Shown here in pieces: positions 22,129 to 33,773 of a DNA stretch of 64,000 bases. Each line of letters starts with the position of its first letter. Position 1 is the stretch's first letter. The translations under genes and the position numbers were made by a program. Below the pieces are notes generated by a model. The model worked only from the letters and a program-made list of their open reading frames with translations. It did not search any database and was not told where the DNA came from. Source of the DNA: Ryuthela nishihirai (taxonomy: Eukaryota; Arthropoda; Arachnida; Araneae; Heptathelidae). The stretch lies in contig JAWZYU010000007.1 in the NCBI GenBank assembly GCA_038380435.1, positions 21,865,001 to 21,929,000 of the forward strand, in the 5' to 3' direction.

Positions 22129-22695
22129 CAGTCGCTCAAAAGAGTATTCGAACACTATGGTTGATTACAGAATTCAGAAATAATATCTGGCAACGATTTT
22201 TTTAGAAATTAGTGATCTGGCAACCTTCGTGTCACGTGACACGAAGGTTGCCAGATCACTGATTTCTAAAAAATATCGTTGCCAGATATTTTTTTCTGAA
22301 TTCTGAAATCAACCATTGTGTTCGGATATTTTTTAATATATATAATGCGTATGAATATATAATGCAATGAATATGGAGCGTGTGCAGTTACCGTTCACAG
22401 CAAACTGGAGCGGTTGCGGCTAATGTTCACAGCACATTGGATCGTGTGAGCTCACAAAGACCTGGATCGTGTGAGCTCACAAAGACCTGGATCGTGTGGG
22501 CTCACTCACGGAATATTCTAGTAAACGGTAACTGGAGCGTGTACAGTTGCTGTACACGCTCCAGATATTTTTCCTGAATTCTGTAATCACGTGACACGAA
22601 GGTTGCCAGATCACTGATTTCTAAAAAATCGTTGACAGATATTTTTATGAATTCTGTAATCAACCATAGTGTTCGGATACTTTTTTGAGCGACTG
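22129..22695. mobile_element. composite palindromic MITE (CAGTCGCTCAAAA family), copy 2
   Basis: TA borders and termini CAGTCGCTCAAAAGAG and GAGCGACTG match the 10.6-kb MITE. The left part holds a complete palindrome centred on GTGTCACGTGACAC near 22235. A second partial arm follows at 22570-22695. Between them is about 230 bp of non-MITE sequence with twofold GGATCGTGTGAGCTCACAAA repeats (22439-22490) and GGAGCGTGTACAG inverted repeats. It looks like a nested or recombined element that captured unrelated DNA. Confidence 0.8.
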
Positions 22696-22709
22696 TACAT
22701 ATATGCAAA

Positions 22710-22914
22710 CATAACCATCCCGTGGCCAAGTGGTTAGTACGCTAGGCGACGGATCTAAGAGATCTGGGTTCGAGGCTTGGATAAAGCATGGATGTTTGTG
22801 TTATTTATCTGCTGAGATCCCGTCTCTTTCACAGACCTTCTACTATGACCTATAAACTGGCAGGTTCCTATCAGACCTCTGTGGCAAGCAGCTGCTTGAG
22901 GGGATTTTTATTAT
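22710..22914 (+). mobile_element. SINE-B, full length
   Basis: Head CATCCCGTGGCCAAGTGGTT and the typical body are present. The 10-bp sequence TATATGCAAA lies on both sides (22700-22709 and 22915-22924). It is immediately next to the MITE end. Confidence 0.9.
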
Positions 22915-23074
22915 TATATGCAAAAAAAAGCACCACTCTGTTAGCGTTCTAAGCTTACAATAATCTTAGGGATACCTGTCCGATTCTCCAAGGGATATCT
23001 CAGACAAAATGATTAAGAACCGCTGCCCTAAACCCTTCGTAGAACTATCTGAACGAAAAACTGCTTATTCGTTT

Positions 23075-23275
23075 ATTGGCGCTTTTCTGCACACATTTAT
23101 TAAATGATCAAGTCACAGGACCACAAGAACTCAGTAGGTAAAGGATATTCATTTTCCAAGTGTTAGATTCTAAATGCAGCTCCCATTAAGCTCATAGAGT
23201 TTGTTCTTTAACATGCACAGGGTATGGCTCTCCTGTAAACGGGGTTAGGTAAACGTGGTCAGGTAACGTGGCCAT
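23075..23275 (-). mobile_element. SINE-A, heavily decayed
   Basis: CTTTTCTGCACACATTTATTAAATG, CAAGTCACAGGACC and TTCTTTAACATGCACAGGGT are ordered SINE-A remnants with large gaps. Confidence 0.6.
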
Positions 23276-23520
23276 TCCACGATGATCTTCTGCTTCCTTT
23301 TATCATATTTTTCACTGCTGAAAAGCTAGGATTAACAGTAAAAATGTGAAGATAGGCACAGTGGGTTATTACCATCTGTAATATGTTAAAAGCATAAAGA
23401 AATATACAATTGGCGTTTTCTGTAAGGAAGAGAGAAATTTCGTCAACACAACGAAATAAACATGATTTATAATTGTGGCCAGATTCAGAAGCGAAAAAGA
23501 AAAACTGCAATAAAAACCCT

Positions 23521-23852
23521 AAAGGACCCCAAGGACCCCAAAGGCTCAGAGAAGGTTGGGGGATGGGGACCCACTGGAATAGCTGTTGGGAGACAGATGG
23601 TAGCTTCCCTTTAAGGCCATCCAGCGTGTTCTTTAACGTGCATAGGGTATGCCTCTCCCGCACACAGGCTCACGGCTTAACATCCCATCCAATGGACGGC
23701 GGCCTTTCCAAGCCCATCGGGTTCCCCTACTGACCGTCGGCAGGGCGGGGAGTTTTGCGGAGATAAATCTCAACGCTGACCCAGTTGGGACTCGAACTGG
23801 GAACTGCAGATTACGATCCTGGCGCGCTACCAACTGAGCCACCCCCGCTCCC
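23521..23852 (-). mobile_element. SINE-A lacking the 3' tail
   Basis: It runs from GACCCCAAAGGCTCAGAGAA to the head complement ending CCACCCCCGC. Head and core are well kept; the CAACCC tail is absent, so the left boundary is probably a deletion. Confidence 0.9.
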
Positions 23853-23919
23853 ATGAGGCTCAGAATTGTGTATTGCAGGAAAGAAAGTTCTTACTATCAA
23901 TTAGGGAAGATGATGCTCG

Positions 23920-23995
23920 GTGGCTGGTAGCTTAACGGTTGCACCTGACACGTTATCAGGAGGTTGTGAGTTCGGATCCCACCCCTAGTAAAGAC
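23920..23995 (+). repeat. tRNA-like sequence (possible SINE-C head), copy 1
   Basis: TAGCTTAACGG resembles an A box. CCTGA-CACGTTA-TCAGG forms a perfect anticodon-like stem-loop, and GAGTTCGGATCCC resembles a B box with a T-arm. The acceptor arms do not pair, so it is not a working tRNA. ATCAATTAGGGA upstream and TCTCTAATTGAT downstream form an inverted repeat around it. The segment after it (AAGACAATTT...TCTCT) recurs near 24.96 kb. Confidence 0.5.
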
Positions 23996-24019
23996 AATTT
24001 CATTTCTCTAATTGATATC

Positions 24020-24576
24020 AAAGTTAAACTAAGAGTGAATACTCCCTTGATAATTAACACGTTTTTGGAATAAAATGGTTATTGTATTTATCACTTTTTT
24101 TGTATAATTTACGTGGACATTTTTTTTTCAATCCTTTTTCACTGAGTGCCAAGCAGTCGGTGCATCCTGGCAGCCAAGTTGACTGTTTCCGACAGAGAAA
24201 GTACTTCAGAAGCATGGAATCGAATTAGCCGTGACACCAGAAAAGTCGCACCTCTCCATATAGGCTAATATCAATCTATACTCAATACGCTTAAATTATA
24301 TCTTCTCTCACCTACTACGAATTATCCATCATTGAGTCGTTGTACAATAGCCTTAGTCAACTTCTCTAGGGGGGTGGGGGAAGGTTACATTCCCGAAAAG
24401 AAATATCCCAGTTTCAATAAACTAAAATCGGAACATTTGCTAAACTGTCCCGGTTTCGGTTTTCTAAAAGTAGGATATTTATTGAAATTTCTCGGTACTT
24501 ATTAATAGAAATCTGGTTATCTCCCTTGAGTCTGATAATAGTTGTCAAGTTAATCTGCTTTCCCAATCCACTGTTA
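24020..24576. other. intergenic stretch
   Basis: No gene or known element recognised. Confidence 0.4.
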
Positions 24577-24842
24577 GTCTCCCCGCCCCATACTCTAAGT
24601 CAATTGGGGCATGGAAAGGCCGCTATCCGTCGACTGAAACGTTAAGCCGTAGCCCTATGTGCAGGAGAACCATATGTTGTGCACGTTAAAGAACACACTA
24701 AATGGCCTTGATGAGGCTACCATCTGTCTGCTAACAGCTGCCCAGTGGGTCTCCTTTCCCCGACCTTCTCTGAACCATTGGAGTGCTTGTGACCTTGACA
24801 TTTAGCCAATTATGTGCAAAATCAAAGGTAAAAAAAAACCAA
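24577..24842 (+). mobile_element. SINE-A, decayed, 5'-truncated
   Basis: CTCCCCGCCCCATACTC through GTGCACGTTAAAGAACACAC and CATTTAGCCAATTATGTGC follow the SINE-A order, with many substitutions. Tail reduced to AAAAAAACCAAC. Confidence 0.85.
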
Positions 24843-24985
24843 CTCTGACCACTGAGCTATTGGCCACTGCTCAAGATTTCCCTTATGCTAACGTTACACC
24901 CCCATACCACACCCCCATATCATAAAGAGGTCATGGGTTAGGTTCCCACCAGTCTCAAGACAATTTTTCTTCTCTACCCAATTTT
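24843..24985. repeat. tRNA-like fragments (possible SINE-C), copy 2
   Basis: The minus strand of 24845-24870 reads TGGCCAATAGCTCAGTGGTC, a tRNA A-box-like start. On the plus strand GTCATGGGTTAGGTTCCCACC is B-box-like and is followed by AAGACAATTTTTCTTCTC, as in the copy near 23.9 kb. Boundaries are unclear. Confidence 0.35.
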
Positions 24986-25914
24986 TATCAAGATTTTTAA
25001 CAGTGAAGATAGTAGCTACAATACTTACCAAACCAATGAAGTGCTGGGAATATAAAGAAGTAAAAAAGGGACACATTTCAAATTATGCCAAGCGAGAAAT
25101 TTTAACACATCTCTAAAAGGAAATTTTCAACTTGCATATCTAACACTCTTCTAATGTCAAAAGCATGGAGTTGTCTCCTTCCAGTTTCTCGGTAAGACCA
25201 TTTCTGCGATGTTTATATTGCCTAAATAGATTCTTAAAGACAGAAGAAGCTTTTCCTGAGCGCCTTCTAACAACAGGCTTAAAATAAAGACAATGAGGGG
25301 GGAAAGAAAGGCGAAAGATGAAAAATATAACTAAATTTTCCTTGAAAAAGCATTTTATGATGTTTACTTTGTACACAAATATTTAGCGGAATAAAACTTG
25401 ACAAACATTGCATTTACTTCCAAGCAGGGAAAAATGCAATAAACAAATATACATAAACTTCGGTGCATTTTCTTTTCATTTTTAACTGGATTTGTTTTAG
25501 CCCTCAGATTAAAATAAATCCAGTAAAAGAAAGAGCGAGATTCATATTTGTGTTTCTGGCTTTCAGAAATTCGCTTTTTCAAACACAATTCCACACTTGC
25601 TTCATCCATATATATCAATAAATTTCCATTTTTTTTCCATTGTAGCATATTTAATTCAAGTTACACTTCATCGCAAATGTTATTTGTTCTCAGAAGTCTC
25701 GAACTTAGTGTAGAAACATCGCATTTGCTTTTGAAGTTCTTATTCTTTGAGAATCTTAATGCTTCACGAGTTTCCTGAAAGTTTCGCACCTTTTCATACA
25801 TATCATTACATAACCCACATTAAAATATGCGTATTTAATTAAGCAGCCATTAGGGAAAAAAATTTATTTCAGAGGTTTCAAATGCAAAACTCAAATTAAT
25901 GCCTGATCAAGGGT
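24986..25914. other. intergenic stretch
   Basis: Several short frames occur but none resembles a known protein or shows codon bias. No repeat is recognised. Confidence 0.4.
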
Positions 25915-26282
25915 TGGGCTTGTTTTACCTATGAGCGGCACTTTTTTTTTTGCACACTATGGGCTAAATGGACAAGTCACAGAGACCACGAGGGCTCAGT
26001 GTAGGTATGGGGGAGAGAATACACTACAGCTGTTGGGGGACAAATGGCAGCCTCCCGTCAGGCTATCCAGTGTGTTCTTTAACATACAGCTCACTGTATG
26101 TCTCACCTGCACACAGTGCCACGGCTTAACCTTCCGTCAGACTGACGGCGGCCTTTCCAAGCCCATTGGTGTCCCACACTGACCAAGGGCAGAGCGGGGA
26201 ATTTTGCGGAGAAAAATCTCAACTTTGGTCCAGCTGGGACTGGAACCTGGGAACTGCAGATTACAAGTCTGGCGCGCTACTG
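25915..26282 (-). mobile_element. SINE-A, diverged, nearly full length
   Basis: Tail complement GGGTTGGGCTTGTTTTACC, core and B-box region are all recognisable. The head runs out in the adjoining C-rich simple repeat. Confidence 0.85.
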
Positions 26283-26335
26283 ACTGACCCCCCCTCCCCA
26301 CCACCACCACCACCACCCACACACACACACACACG
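26283..26335. repeat. C-rich, (CCA)n and (CA)n microsatellites
   Basis: A run of C, then six or more CCA units, then CACACACA, grown at the end of the SINE-A head. Confidence 0.9.
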
Positions 26336-26939
26336 GGGGAAAAGCAACAGAGGAACAAGGAGGGTCATGCCACTCTCCCCTATCAATTTGTGAATGGCTA
26401 GGAAATGCTGCCGAAAAAATGTTAAGCGCATATATATATTACCCTTGCTTTTCAAGAAATTTTTAAAAGTCCCTAAAACGGAGAGGAAAATTATATACCG
26501 GAACAGCGTTCCTGTTCATTTCCATTCGCTTTTGCCTCTCTTTATTTTTCTTTCTAATCCTATACACAATTAACCCATTCAAAATTAACCATGCAAATCG
26601 ATTTTCAAACAAATTTAATCTGCATTTTTTCTCAAACAGCAAACGTTGGTATGTGTTAGTGGAGCTGAAGGTTAGCATTAGCTGTGAAAAAACTCCTTTA
26701 AAGGTAAACATTAGCGTAAAAAGAAAAATTCCTTTTAAAACCTAATATTCGCATGAATTGCAGAAAGTTCTCTAAACTCAAACGTTAGCATTAAACTGAA
26801 AAAAATTCTAAAGCTTAATATTACTATTAACTGCAAAGAAAAATACTCCATTAAAGCGAAATATTTTTATTAGCTGCAAAAAACTTATACTATGTAGCAA
26901 GAATTGGCTGAAATTTTTGCTCTTTAAAAGAGAAAATTA
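26336..26939. other. intergenic stretch
   Basis: Weak recurring phrases such as AACGTTAGCATTA(A/G)CTG suggest a very degenerate tandem repeat at about 26640-26890. No gene is seen. Confidence 0.4.
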
Positions 26940-27260
26940 GAGAAAGAGGGGCGAACACTCAATTGAAAATTAGTGGCTCAGAATCGACAATTAATAGATC
27001 AGAATCAAAGGGAAGAATCAAAACTTAGTGCCTCAAAATGGGAGGTGGGGGTGGGAGAGAAAAGATGTAATCGAAAATCGTGATTTAAAAATCGGTGAAA
27101 AAACCTAATAGAAAACTGTTGTTTCAGAATCGGAGAAGAGTCAAGTCCAATCAAAAAAAAATAGCTCAGAGGAAGAAGAGAGAAAAGACCTCATCAAAAA
27201 TCAGTGGCTCGGAATGGGAGTGTGGATAAAACACTTAATTTATATTCAATAGCTCGATTT
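26940..27260. repeat. degenerate tandem repeat
   Basis: AAAATTAGTGGCTCAGAATCG and variants (AATCAGTGGCTCGGAATGGG) recur at roughly 40-60 bp spacing. Purine-rich, non-coding. Confidence 0.55.
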
Positions 27261-27279
27261 GGTGAAAAGATCTGACTGG

Positions 27280-27705
27280 ACTGGAGAAGATATAATCCTC
27301 ACCTCAAAAACACGAGTTTCATGTCTGCGAAAACAATTTTTATTTTCTATTCTATAGTTAAGCATAAATATAATCCTGACTTTAAAAAATATTAGTTTCT
27401 TGTCTGCGAAAACAATCTTTATTTCTTATGCTCTACAGTTAGGCATAAATATAATCCTGACTTGAAAAAAGGTTAGTTTCTTGTCTGCGAAAACAATCTT
27501 CATTTCCTATATTATATAGTTGAGCATAAATATAAACTTGACTTCAAAACTATGAGTTTCTTGTCTGCAAAAGCAATCTCTATTTCTTAAATTTTATAGT
27601 TAAACAAAAATATAATACTAACTTCCAAACTGTGAGTTTCTTGTCTGCGGAAACAATCTTTATTTCCTACAATTTATAGTTAAGCAAAAATATAATACTC
27701 GCAAA
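27280..27705. repeat. 80-bp tandem repeat, block 1
   Basis: Five units marked by GTTTCTTGTCTGCGAAAACA start at about 27316, 27395, 27476, 27556 and 27636, a period of 79-81 bp. Each unit also holds a conserved GCATAAATATAATCCTGACTT. Confidence 0.9.
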
Positions 27706-28134
27706 AGAAACAATATCATGTCGAAGCACGAAGTGCCATCAATTTGAATTTGTAATGTTTTAATTTGTGATCCCTTCGTTTCAAAGAAAGGCATGCAATA
27801 ATATATATCCAAACAGTTTTAATAATATATATTCAACAGAAAATTTTCGTGAGATAGACGACCCTTAATGACGACGGCTTTCAGGTTTTGAAATATTGGT
27901 AAACAAAGACAGTGATTTAATGAATCAAATATAATACTCAAGTGCCTATGTTTCTTTATTTTCTTCGATAGTGAATAATATGTTTCACCGTTAAACGTTT
28001 CTTCCGTTAAACCACGTTTAAATAACGTGGTTTAACGGAAGAGCGCCTGGCATGTATCCAGAGAGTTGCGGATTCGATTCTCGCCATGTCAGCGATAATA
28101 TTTTTCAGAAGTTTTTCAGATGAATAATTGTTGA
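27706..28134. other. insert between satellite blocks, with hairpin and tRNA-like sequence
   Basis: This segment separates two blocks of the same 80-bp satellite and so was probably inserted. It contains an 18-bp hairpin (28001-28018 with 28024-28041, arm CTTCCGTTAAACCACGTT). The right arm overlaps a tRNA-like stretch, TGGTTTAACGGAAGAGCGCC then GGATTCGATTCTC. A 75-bp part (27905-27982) recurs at 28480-28556. Confidence 0.5.
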
Positions 28135-28330
28135 ATTCTATTTCTACAGGTAATCTGGGAATTTACTATGGACGTGAATTTCTTATCTGCGAAACAATTT
28201 TTTTCCCTTAAATTCTACAATTGAGCAAAAATATAATCCTGACTTCAATAAAAGTCAGTTTCTTCTCTGCGAAAAAAAATCTTTGTTTCTCATATTCTAT
28301 AGTTAAATATAAATATAATCGTAAGCAATG
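28135..28330. repeat. 80-bp tandem repeat, block 2
   Basis: Two more units (TTTCTTATCTGCGAAACAAT and TTTCTTCTCTGCGAAAAAAA) with the same interior, after the interrupting segment. Confidence 0.8.
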
Positions 28331-29100
28331 CTAATGGCTCCATGTTTTTAAACTCAATCTTCAGAAGCAGACTTGGAGAACTATCAGATAAATCGAAAAA
28401 GGTCTACGTTAAATAATAGCGTGCATTTCTGCGTCTTTCATATATGAAAGAATCGTCTAGTGGTTTTGTAGTCGACCTCAAAGACAGTAATTTAATGAAT
28501 CAAATATAATACCCAAGTGTCTACGTTGTCTTTATTTTCTTCGATAGTAAATAATTCCCATAAGCATCTATAAATTATTATTTAGTTTGACGGCACTCTG
28601 TGTTCTGTCAAATCTTTGTCATGCGGTTTTCTCATGATAGATTTATTTCTTTTGAATGAAAGGAAAAATATTTAAAGTAATTTAACCACTTAATTCAAAG
28701 ATTGAACTGCGGAAATATTTTAGAAAAACGCAGAAACGATAAGTTTTAGAGCTAGAAAATTATTCCAAAGCTTTATTTAATTAAATTATTCAATCTTAAA
28801 CGAAATAAATGGAGAACATATTAAAATGGGATCAAAACCTTAGTTCCATTATCCTGATTAATGACGTTTTCTTTCAGATGTCCGAATACATACTGCGAAA
28901 TTTCTCTCACATTGCAGCATTTAATTTGGTTAAAGTTTTATCAAAGTAAATGTAGTTATTTAAGTAATGTTGTTTATTCAAATAATTTGCAACTAAATAT
29001 TATTGAATGTTGAAAAATTTCAAATAATTTGCAATTTATGTACAATAGGTAACCGGTGGCCCTATTGTACTGAAATTCATAATATTGAATAGAGATTAAG
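28331..29100. other. intergenic stretch
   Basis: It includes the second copy of a 75-bp direct repeat (28480-28556) and a TCTAGTGGTTTTGTAGTCGA tRNA-A-box-like phrase. No gene is seen. Confidence 0.4.
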
Positions 29101-29446
29101 GGTTGGGTTGTTTTACTTCTGAGCCGTACTTTATTTGTATTGAACCCAATGGTCAGATCTCAAGGACGCATGGGCTAAGAGAATATTGGAGAAAGGGATC
29201 CAATGGACAACAGACAGGAGACTTGTCTTCTATCAAGGCCTTCCAGCGTGTTCGTTAAGATGCAGAGCGTATGGCTCTTCTGCAAAGGAACCAGAGCTTA
29301 ACGTCCCATCGCGATTTAAGGTGATCTTTCCAAGCCCATCTGTGTCCCATTTCTCATCGTAGGCAGAGGAGGGGGGGGGGGGGTAGAAGAGATGAATCTC
29401 AACGCTGGCACAGGTTGGATTCGAACCTGAGAAGTGCAGATTACGA
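29101..29446 (-). mobile_element. SINE-A, diverged
   Basis: Tail complement GGGTTGGGTTGTTTTACTTC, core and B-box region GATTCGAACCTGAGAAGTGC are present. A run of G has expanded at 29370-29382. The 5' part of the head is missing. Confidence 0.85.
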
Positions 29447-31084
29447 ACTTGACAAGTCTGACAGGAATCTTCATTATAATAATCAAATAAAGCTACCAAT
29501 AAGTTGTGAAGCGAATTTGCTAAGTGACCGTGATTTCCGGGATTGTCCAAGATTCAGTGACTTTTCCTTGTAAAGTCTTCCGGGATGTCATTTTGCTTTG
29601 GAAATGGTAAGATGAAAATGTGTAGCGCTACACCGAGTTAGGGCGTATGGAAAAGTCTGTTTATTTTGCAATGGATTTTTCTTTTCAGATTATTATTGTG
29701 AACGCACTGGATTGTGTATTCCTATTCATCTGTCGCCTTTGTTGCATTTTAACAAAAAACAGTTTGCAATTTATCGAACGTTTTAGCCATCGCTGAACAA
29801 AAATTTTTCAAGCATCCTATAAATCTGCATCTTGACTAAACCTTAATAGAGGCACTAACAATTGAATCGATATTGTTAAAGCAGACCCGTAACCAGCTTA
29901 AAGCAATAAAGGAATGCTTTAACTTTTATAAGGGGCTTTTCCATTTATAAGGGGGGGGGGGGAACAATGACCAAAGAATGTTTATGAAGAGAGAACTGGA
30001 AATGCGAACCTATGCGTTGACATCCCAAATCTGAAGAATCCTTGTAAAGTAACAAAAGTTAAAGTTTCAAAAATTGAAACAGACAAAAAAAGTTTGATGG
30101 GGAGGGGGGGCTATTAGACTTAATTGAGAATAGGAGGGGGGAGTAAGTTTCTTTTTTTAAAACATATAAGTGGCCATCCCGTTGACCGAGTTGGTTAGCG
30201 TGTATGGGCATCTGGTTTTTAGTACAATACACGAACTTTAATATAATACACAAACATTATTTGCATTTCCTCTATACAATCCAACTTCACAACAGGTGAA
30301 ATGAATGCCTGTTTATTATGCGATTTTTTTAAATTTTTGAACAATTTTTTTTTTCATTAGTCTATTTAAAATGTATATAAATTTCCCACGAGAGAAAATA
30401 AAATCAATCATTTTGAATCATTTGTATTTTTGATCAATTAAGCAGCAGATATGACGTACTGATTAATTGAACCATTCCTAATCACAACATTAGACATTAG
30501 AGTTGGTGGTATTAGAGCTTTTCGGCTATACCTAAAGTTTTTGCTGTAATTGATTAAAAACAAATTCATAAATATAGAAGCAGTGAAAATACAAGGACAT
30601 TTTAATCTCACTTGGTAAATGCTTCTATTATGCATGCAGGGTCAGATATAGGGTGGGGGGAGACAAGGGGAAAAATGGCCCCATTCCCTTTAAGAATGCT
30701 GATAAGTGTAATAGAAGCAAAAAAATTAAACTAATGAATTTTCCCTACATTTTTAAGAAATTTTTTAAGATCTGTGAAGTGAGAGGGGGGAGGGGAGAAA
30801 TGAATTTTTCCTACATTTCTTTTAACCTTATACTATAATGGAAACACAGTTTTGTTCGATTGAGCTTCTCCCCCCCCCCCAATTATCTTCTAAATTCAGT
30901 CTGTATATATGTATAAAAAAACCATGATTTTAAACAGTAATACTTTTATTAAAATTACTTAGATTTCTTTTGTTGTTGTTTTTTTTTTGACAAGTTTCGC
31001 CTTTACTTCAATGTTATGTGGTTATGTGTTTTATATGTTCATCATCACGTTTTTGTAAAAAATTCTTACGCATAGCACCATTGA
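29447..31084. other. intergenic stretch with simple repeats
   Basis: Homopolymer runs of G (near 29951) and C (near 30874) are present. A SINE-B head fragment lies at 30172-30222 (CCATCCCGTTGACCGAGTTG). No gene or exon is recognised. Confidence 0.45.
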
Positions 31085-31875
31085 AAATAATACCTTCCCG
31101 AGCCTTATTCAATTAATTCTTTTGATACAGCACCATACAAAGTAATTAGGCTCAGCACCTTTCAAAGATGTTCTAAGGTTTAGAATCATTCAAAGACAGT
31201 CTTAGGTTCAGCTAGTTCAGCACATCCAAAAATAAAACCGTATTTCAGCACATCCAAAAATAAAACCGTATTTCAGAACCATTCAAAGAAATTCTTAGTT
31301 TTTGCAGCATTTAAAAAAAATCCTATACTCTTAACCATTCAAAAAATCTTAGGTTTATCACTGTTAAAACAAAACAACAACCTTAAGTTCCGCAAATCAA
31401 AAAAAAAAATCTCAGGTTTAGCCCCATTCAAAAAAAATACTTAGGTTTAGCACCATATATAATTCTTAGGTTAGCACCATAAATAATTCTTAGGTTCGGC
31501 ATTATTTCAAACAATCCTATATTTAAAAAAAAAATAATAATAAATACCCCCTCAAGCAGCTGCTTGCCACAGAGGTCTGACAGGAGACTGTCAGTTTATA
31601 TGCCATAGTAGAAGGTCTGAGAGAATGGCAGGCCCTCAGAGAAAAACAACACAAACAGCCATGTCTTACCCGGGCTCGAACCCAGGTCCCTTAGATCAGT
31701 AGCCAAGCTTAAGCACCATATAAAATAATTCTATGTTCAGAAACATCCAAAGCAGTTCTCTGTTCAGAGTCATTCAAAAAAGTCTTAGTTTTATCACCAT
31801 TCAAAAGAAAAATCTTAGGTACAGTAAATAAATAAAAAATTCTGACGTTTAGCACTATCTAAAAAAATTCCAAAA
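31085..31875. repeat. degenerate minisatellite, about 30 bp, interrupted by SINE-B
   Basis: Units of the form TTCTTAGGTTTAGCACCATTCAAAAAA recur throughout with indels, on both sides of a SINE-B. Confidence 0.75.
31538..31708 (-). mobile_element. SINE-B, head truncated
   Basis: From the GGGGGTATTTATT tail to AGCCCGGGTAAGACATGG and the GATCTAAGGGACC part of the head; the 5' 20-30 bases are missing. It lies within the minisatellite. Confidence 0.9.
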
Positions 31876-32844
31876 ACGCGAATGAAACGCTTTAACTGTT
31901 CTGCCATGTTACAAAATGAAACTGAAACTGTTAAGAATTCGCAACAACTTGTAAATATTATTGGAAGCTTTCCAAGTTTAACATTTCCAGCCTATTCTAA
32001 ACAAATTCTTTTCAGGGTAGTCTCAGTATTCCTATTTCGGTTTTAATCGTCCCATTCAAACGATGCATTATTTAAAACGAAATCTTAGAAGTTTTAGGTC
32101 TTACTAACTGTGCTTCTAAAGCACTTTCTCAAGTGCGATGAATTTCAGTTTTACTGATAGAATTTAACCTAAATTAAATTTTAAAATATTGAATCGTTGA
32201 GAAACACATGCAGGGAAATTGAATTTACGTAGGCAAATCCCGATTTACCGGCTCTTGGAGTATTACTGTTTGTTATCAACCAGTCTATAGGTAAGTGTTC
32301 AGTAAAACTAAAAGGTCAAACGAATTGCTTACGAGACATTGTGAACGAAATCGTACATATAAATTATGCAGTTAGTTTTGATATTTATTTACTGATTGGT
32401 ATGTATAACTTCAGGTTATTGGTGTTGCATTTCCTAAGAGAGATTTAAATCTTCTCCAAACTAGAGTCATCCTTTTATTTACGAAATTTATCTATCAGAA
32501 GAGAGACTATCAATCATTCGAGAATAAATAAAGAAAAACAATCACCACACACTCGAATTTAAACAAAAATAATTTACTTAATATTTGTTAAGAAAAAAGA
32601 AATTTAAAAGTACAAATAGTTACCGGCTTCATAGATTGACTTCTCCCTAGTTCAGTACTAAACAGAAGTTTTGTTTTCTGATATGAAAAAACAGCCAAAA
32701 ATTATTCAGTAATCTTGCGTTTCTTTCGTTGACTACTTAAAGACAATTCGAGAATTAAAACAATTCAAACTTAACGATAAAGATTTTCTTAATCTTTGAT
32801 CCAAAACAAAGGCAGAAATTGAAAATTTTCTCCGCTAACACCTT
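31876..32844. other. intergenic stretch
   Basis: No gene, RNA or repeat family is recognised. Confidence 0.4.
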
Positions 32845-32952
32845 ATTTTGCTCTCGGTGAGAAAGGGACCACCGATGGAATTCAAAAGCCCATCTTCAGT
32901 TGGCTGAAACATTAGGTCTTATTCCCGTGTGCAGGAACACGTGCACGTTAAC
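32845..32952 (+). mobile_element. SINE-A core fragment, decayed
   Basis: GCTCTCGGTGAGAAAGGGACC, ACATTAGGTCTTATTCCCGTGTGC and GTGCACGTTAAC are ordered core remnants. Confidence 0.5.
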
Positions 32953-33204
32953 TCAAAATGTCGAAAGAGGGTTTATTGTTCTTGAAAAATAGACTTGAAA
33001 ATTAGACTAAGTATCCTTCGATTTGATTTGTTGTTATTTTATCATTTAGAAAGAAATGATCTTTCATTTGATACGTCATATCACACTACATATATATCTG
33101 TTTTTGTCACTGCAGGATCATGTTCTGAAATTCAGTTGTTTTCTGCTGAATAAAAAGATCACGATGATTACAGTTTCATGAATCGTGATACTTTAAGGTT
33201 AAAG

Positions 33205-33646
33205 GTCTCGGTTGTTTTACCTCTGAAAGGCGCATTTTTTTGCACACAATGGGTTGTTGGATTGTTTTACCTCTGCCCGGCACTTTTTTTCACACAGTGA
33301 ACTAAATGACCAGGTTACAAGGGCTCAAAGGACTCATAGAAGGTTGGGAAGAGGGGACCCATTGAACAGCTATTAGAAGACAGATGGTAGCCTCCCATCA
33401 AAGTTATCCAGAACGTTCTTTAATGTACACAGGGTAGGTATGGTTTTCCCGCACATAAGGGCCATGTGTAAATGGTCCATCCGACAGACGGCGGCATTTC
33501 CAAGGCTCATCGTTGTCCCCTACTGACCGAGGGCAGGGTGGGGAATTTTGCAAAGATAAATCTCAACGCTGGCTCAGGTGCGATTCGAAGCTAGGAACTG
33601 CAGATTACGAGCCTGGAGTGATACTGACCGAGCCACCCGCGCACCA
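33205..33646 (-). mobile_element. SINE-A with a duplicated 3' end
   Basis: Two successive tail complements (GGTTGTTTTACCTCTGAAAGG and GGATTGTTTTACCTCTGCCC, about 45 bp apart) precede one core and a full head ending GAGCCACCCGCGC. Either a second SINE inserted at the first's tail or the end was duplicated. Confidence 0.85.
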
Positions 33647-33650
33647 AGGG

Positions 33651-33773
33651 TTAAAGGACTCACTGGCCCTTAACTGTTGTCCAGCAAATCCTTATCCACT
33701 ACCCAACTCTATCCTTATGACTTGGTCATTTAGTTCAATATGCACAAAATAGTGCAGCTCAAAAACAACCGAA
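33651..33773 (+). mobile_element. SINE-A 3' fragment, decayed
   Basis: GACTTGGTCATTTAGTTCAATATGC then GTGCAGCTCAAAAACAACC are 3' SINE-A remnants, opposite in orientation to the neighbour. Confidence 0.55.
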
